A stretch of DNA of 9,050 nucleotides from Bacillota bacterium (lineage in GTDB: Bacteria; Bacillota; Clostridia; Lachnospirales; Lachnospiraceae): assembly GCA_023398855.1 (NCBI GenBank), contig JAEWRS010000067.1, positions 1-9,050 of the forward strand. Reading direction: 5' to 3'. Positions 6,852 to 9,050 of this stretch are shown in pieces. Made by a program: the position numbers and the translations under genes. The notes beneath the pieces were generated by a model, which saw nothing but the letters and a program-made list of their open reading frames with translations, did no database searches and had not been told where the DNA came from. Each line of letters begins with the position of its first letter. The stretch's first letter is position 1.

Positions 6852-6862
6852 GAGCAGATGCT

Positions 6863-8824
6863 ATGCCTAATATAACCGTACTGGACCAAAATACTATCAA
6901 CAAAATAGCGGCAGGAGAAGTTATAGAACGTCCGGCCTCTGTTGTAAAGGAGCTTTTGGAAAACGCCATTGACGCCAAGTCCACTGCAGTCACCGTTGAA
7001 ATCAAAGAGGGAGGAACCACCTTTATCCGCGTAACCGACAATGGCTGCGGGATACAGAAAGAGGAAGTACCCCTGGCTTTTCTTCGCCATTCCACTAGTA
7101 AAATCAAATCCGTTGAGGATTTATTTACCGTTTCCTCCCTTGGTTTTCGCGGAGAAGCCCTTGCAAGTATTGCCGCAGTCTCACAGGTGGAGCTCATTAC
7201 CAAGACCAGCATAGGACTTACAGGGATCAGGTACCAGATCGACGGAGGCCAGGAACGGTCCCTGGAAGAAATCGGAGCTCCTGAAGGAACTACCTTTATT
7301 GCCAGGAACTTATTTTACAATACACCGGCCAGAAAGAAATTTTTAAAAACACCCATGACGGAAGGTGCCCATGTGGCAGAGCTGGTGGAAAAGCTGGCCT
7401 TATCCCATCCTGAGGTATCTATCCGCTTTATTCAGAACAATCAGAACAAGCTTCACACTTCTGGGAATCACAATTTAAAGGATATTGTTTACACTGTCTT
7501 TGGCCGGGAGATCGCATCAAACCTTCTGCAGGTTGCTGTGAAAAAGACTGAGGTTTCCATTAATGGTTATATAGGAAAACCAGTGATTTCCAGAGGCAAC
7601 CGCAATTACGAAAATTATTTCATAAACGGCAGATACATCAAAAGCAGCATTATTTCCAGGGCAATTGAAGAAGCCTATAAGCCATTTATGATGCAGCATA
7701 AATATCCCTTTACCATGCTTCATTTCGCTATTGATCCGGAAATGCTTGATGTAAACGTCCATCCTACTAAAATGGAACTTCGCTTCCGGGATGGAGAAAT
7801 GGTCTATCACATGGTATACCAGGCAGTAGCAAGTGCTCTTGCCCACAAGGAACTGATTCCGGAAGTGGAGCTGGATAAAAAGGAAGAGGAAAAGCAGGGC
7901 TTTTCCGGAAAAAGACACCAGCCCAGTCCGGAGCCCTTTGAAAAACGGCGCCTCATGGCTATGGAGCAGCAGGCTGTTACAGAGGAAAAGAAGGAAATAC
8001 CCGGCAGTTTCCAAAAAAGATTAACGCCTTCTCAGCCTTCCCTTATGAAGGAAAGTGATGATCTTTCGGATAACTGGTTAAAACCACAGACACCTCCGTC
8101 AGAAGAATATGTGCCAAAGCAGGGGGATTTGTTGGAAGAAGTATCAGTAAGGAAAGAAAAGCCACAGGATGAGCCGGAGGCAAGGCCTGAAAAAAAGCCG
8201 GAGCAATTGGATTTGTTTGACGGGAAACTTCTGGAGCCAAAGGCCCGATCCTTACATAAGCTCATAGGGCAGCTGTTTCATACATACTGGCTGGTGGAGT
8301 TTAATGAACAGCTTTATATTATTGATCAGCATGCTGCTCATGAAAAGGTTTTATATGAAAAAACTATGGGAACACTTAAGAATATGGAGTGTATTTCCCA
8401 GCTGGTAAGCCCGCCTATCATCCTGACCCTAAATCAGAATGAGGAGATTTTATTAAAACGGCATTTAAAATATTTTACCGATATGGGCTTTGAAATCGAG
8501 CCTTTTGGTGGCAGGGAATATGCGGTCAGAGGCGTTCCTGCCAACCTATTCTCCATTGCAAAAAAAGAGCTTCTCATTGAGATGATCGACGGATTATCAG
8601 AAGAGGGTTCATCCCATAATCCGGATATTATTTACGAAAAGGTTGCCTCCTTATCCTGCAAAGCAGCAGTAAAGGGAGGACACAGCTTATCAGCAGCAGA
8701 AGCCAATGAGCTCATCGATCAGCTTTTAAGTCTGGAAAACCCTTATGCCTGCCCCCACGGAAGGCCGACGATCATCTCCATGAGCAGATATGAGTTAGAG
8801 AAAAAATTTAAGAGGATCTTATAA
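6863..8824 (+). CDS. mutL: DNA mismatch repair endonuclease MutL
   Basis: Dimeric GHKL ATPase that couples MutS to strand incision. The 653-residue protein starts [20 protein letters not shown], a standard MutL start, with AAAGGAG (6848-6854) 8 bases ahead. An in-frame GTG at 6740 would add 41 residues translated from the repeat array and is rejected. The N-terminal ATPase shows E33-N34 in [10 protein letters not shown]59-NGCGI, HSTSKI (76-81) and GFRGEAL (94-100), with LDVNVHPTK closing the second lobe near 300. A long, charged, low-conservation linker follows (about 335-450). It ends with a beta-clamp-type motif QLDLFD (448-453). The C-terminal dimerisation domain carries the endonuclease signature DQHA-x2-E-x4-E (488-499), C599-KAAVK and C630-PHGRP. 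This marks a nicking MutL, as expected in bacteria lacking Dam and MutH. The stop codon overlaps the start of miaA. Confidence 0.97.
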   Translation: MPNITVLDQNTINKIAAGEVIERPASVVKELLENAIDAKSTAVTVEIKEGGTTFIRVTDNGCGIQKEEVPLAFLRHSTSKIKSVEDLFTVSSLGFRGEALASIAAVSQVELITKTSIGLTGIRYQIDGGQERSLEEIGAPEGTTFIARNLFYNTPARKKFLKTPMTEGAHVAELVEKLALSHPEVSIRFIQNNQNKLHTSGNHNLKDIVYTVFGREIASNLLQVAVKKTEVSINGYIGKPVISRGNRNYENYFINGRYIKSSIISRAIEEAYKPFMMQHKYPFTMLHFAIDPEMLDVNVHPTKMELRFRDGEMVYHMVYQAVASALAHKELIPEVELDKKEEEKQGFSGKRHQPSPEPFEKRRLMAMEQQAVTEEKKEIPGSFQKRLTPSQPSLMKESDDLSDNWLKPQTPPSEEYVPKQGDLLEEVSVRKEKPQDEPEARPEKKPEQLDLFDGKLLEPKARSLHKLIGQLFHTYWLVEFNEQLYIIDQHAAHEKVLYEKTMGTLKNMECISQLVSPPIILTLNQNEEILLKRHLKYFTDMGFEIEPFGGREYAVRGVPANLFSIAKKELLIEMIDGLSEEGSSHNPDIIYEKVASLSCKAAVKGGHSLSAAEANELIDQLLSLENPYACPHGRPTIISMSRYELEKKFKRIL

Positions 8825-9050
8825 TGAAACCCCTGATTATTATAACCGGACCGACAGCCGTTGGAAAAACCGCTCTGTCCATCCGCCTGGCAAAGGCAGT
8901 GGGAGGAGAAATTATTAGTGCTGATTCCATGCAGGTTTACCGCCATATGGATATCGGCTCCGCAAAGATTTTAAGAGAGGAAATGGATGGAATCCCTCAT
9001 TATCTGATTGATGTCCTTGATCCTGATGAGGAATTCAATGTGACGGTTTT
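8824..9050 (+). CDS. miaA: tRNA dimethylallyltransferase MiaA (5' part, runs off window)
   Basis: Transfers a dimethylallyl group to N6 of A37 in tRNAs reading U-starting codons, giving i6A37, the substrate of MiaB. Only the first 75 residues are present and the frame is open to the window end. Visible are the P-loop GPTAVGKT (9-16), the family signature [16 protein letters not shown] (about 34-49) and [10 protein letters not shown] further on, all in the expected spacing. The ATG at 8824 shares its A with the mutL stop (TAATG), which suggests translational coupling. AGAGGA at 8811-8816, inside the last mutL codons, serves as ribosome site at 7 bases. Confidence 0.96.
   Translation, partial: MKPLIIITGPTAVGKTALSIRLAKAVGGEIISADSMQVYRHMDIGSAKILREEMDGIPHYLIDVLDPDEEFNVTV

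Noticed and set aside
6740..6862. N-terminal extension of MutL from a GTG at 6740
   Set aside because: The extra 41 residues are translated repeat array. The ATG at 6863 has AAAGGAG 8 bases ahead and starts with the conserved MutL N-terminus.
6713..7212. Reverse-strand ORFs across the repeat array and mutL start, and other antisense ORFs in the window
   Set aside because: All are shadows of well-identified + strand genes or of the repeat, with no ribosome sites or recognisable protein families.

Overview
The window is an ordinary chromosomal segment of a low-to-mid GC Gram-positive anaerobe. It most likely comes from the Lachnospiraceae (Lacrimispora/Lachnoclostridium-like). This is inferred from the order miaB-mutS-mutL-miaA, strong AGGAGG-type ribosome sites, an Lsa-like ABC-F gene and the codon use. 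All real genes lie on the + strand.

Region 1 (1-563) is the wreck of a motA-motB flagellar stator operon. MotA sequence enters from outside the window, loses an internal block, changes frame twice, and is then joined to the last 21 residues of MotB. Neither protein can be made from this locus.

Region 2 (564-2495) is a self-contained antibiotic-resistance-type unit. A promoter is followed by a leader of about 270 nt, an ABC-F ribosome-protection ATPase (923-2422) and a strong terminator. The leader holds a two-codon upstream ORF (Met-Lys-stop) with a very good Shine-Dalgarno. It also holds three segments (A, B, C) that can pair in mutually exclusive ways, and a terminator hairpin whose 3' arm is segment C. 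This has the architecture of a ribosome-sensing transcription attenuator.

Region 3 (2495-9050) starts at an extended -10 promoter lying directly behind the ABC-F terminator. It reads miaB, mutS, mutL and the start of miaA as one apparent operon. MiaA and MiaB are successive enzymes of the ms2i6A37 tRNA modification. MutS and MutL are the core of methyl-independent mismatch repair, with a MutL of the endonuclease type and clamp-binding motifs in both proteins. The 171-nt mutS-mutL gap is filled by three 52-bp tandem repeats, identical over 50 positions, each able to form two small hairpins. The last copy runs into the mutL ribosome site. mutL and miaA overlap by one base (TAATG).

The most interesting items are the ABC-F leader attenuator, the tandem repeat inside the mismatch-repair operon, and the deletion-scarred motAB remnant.
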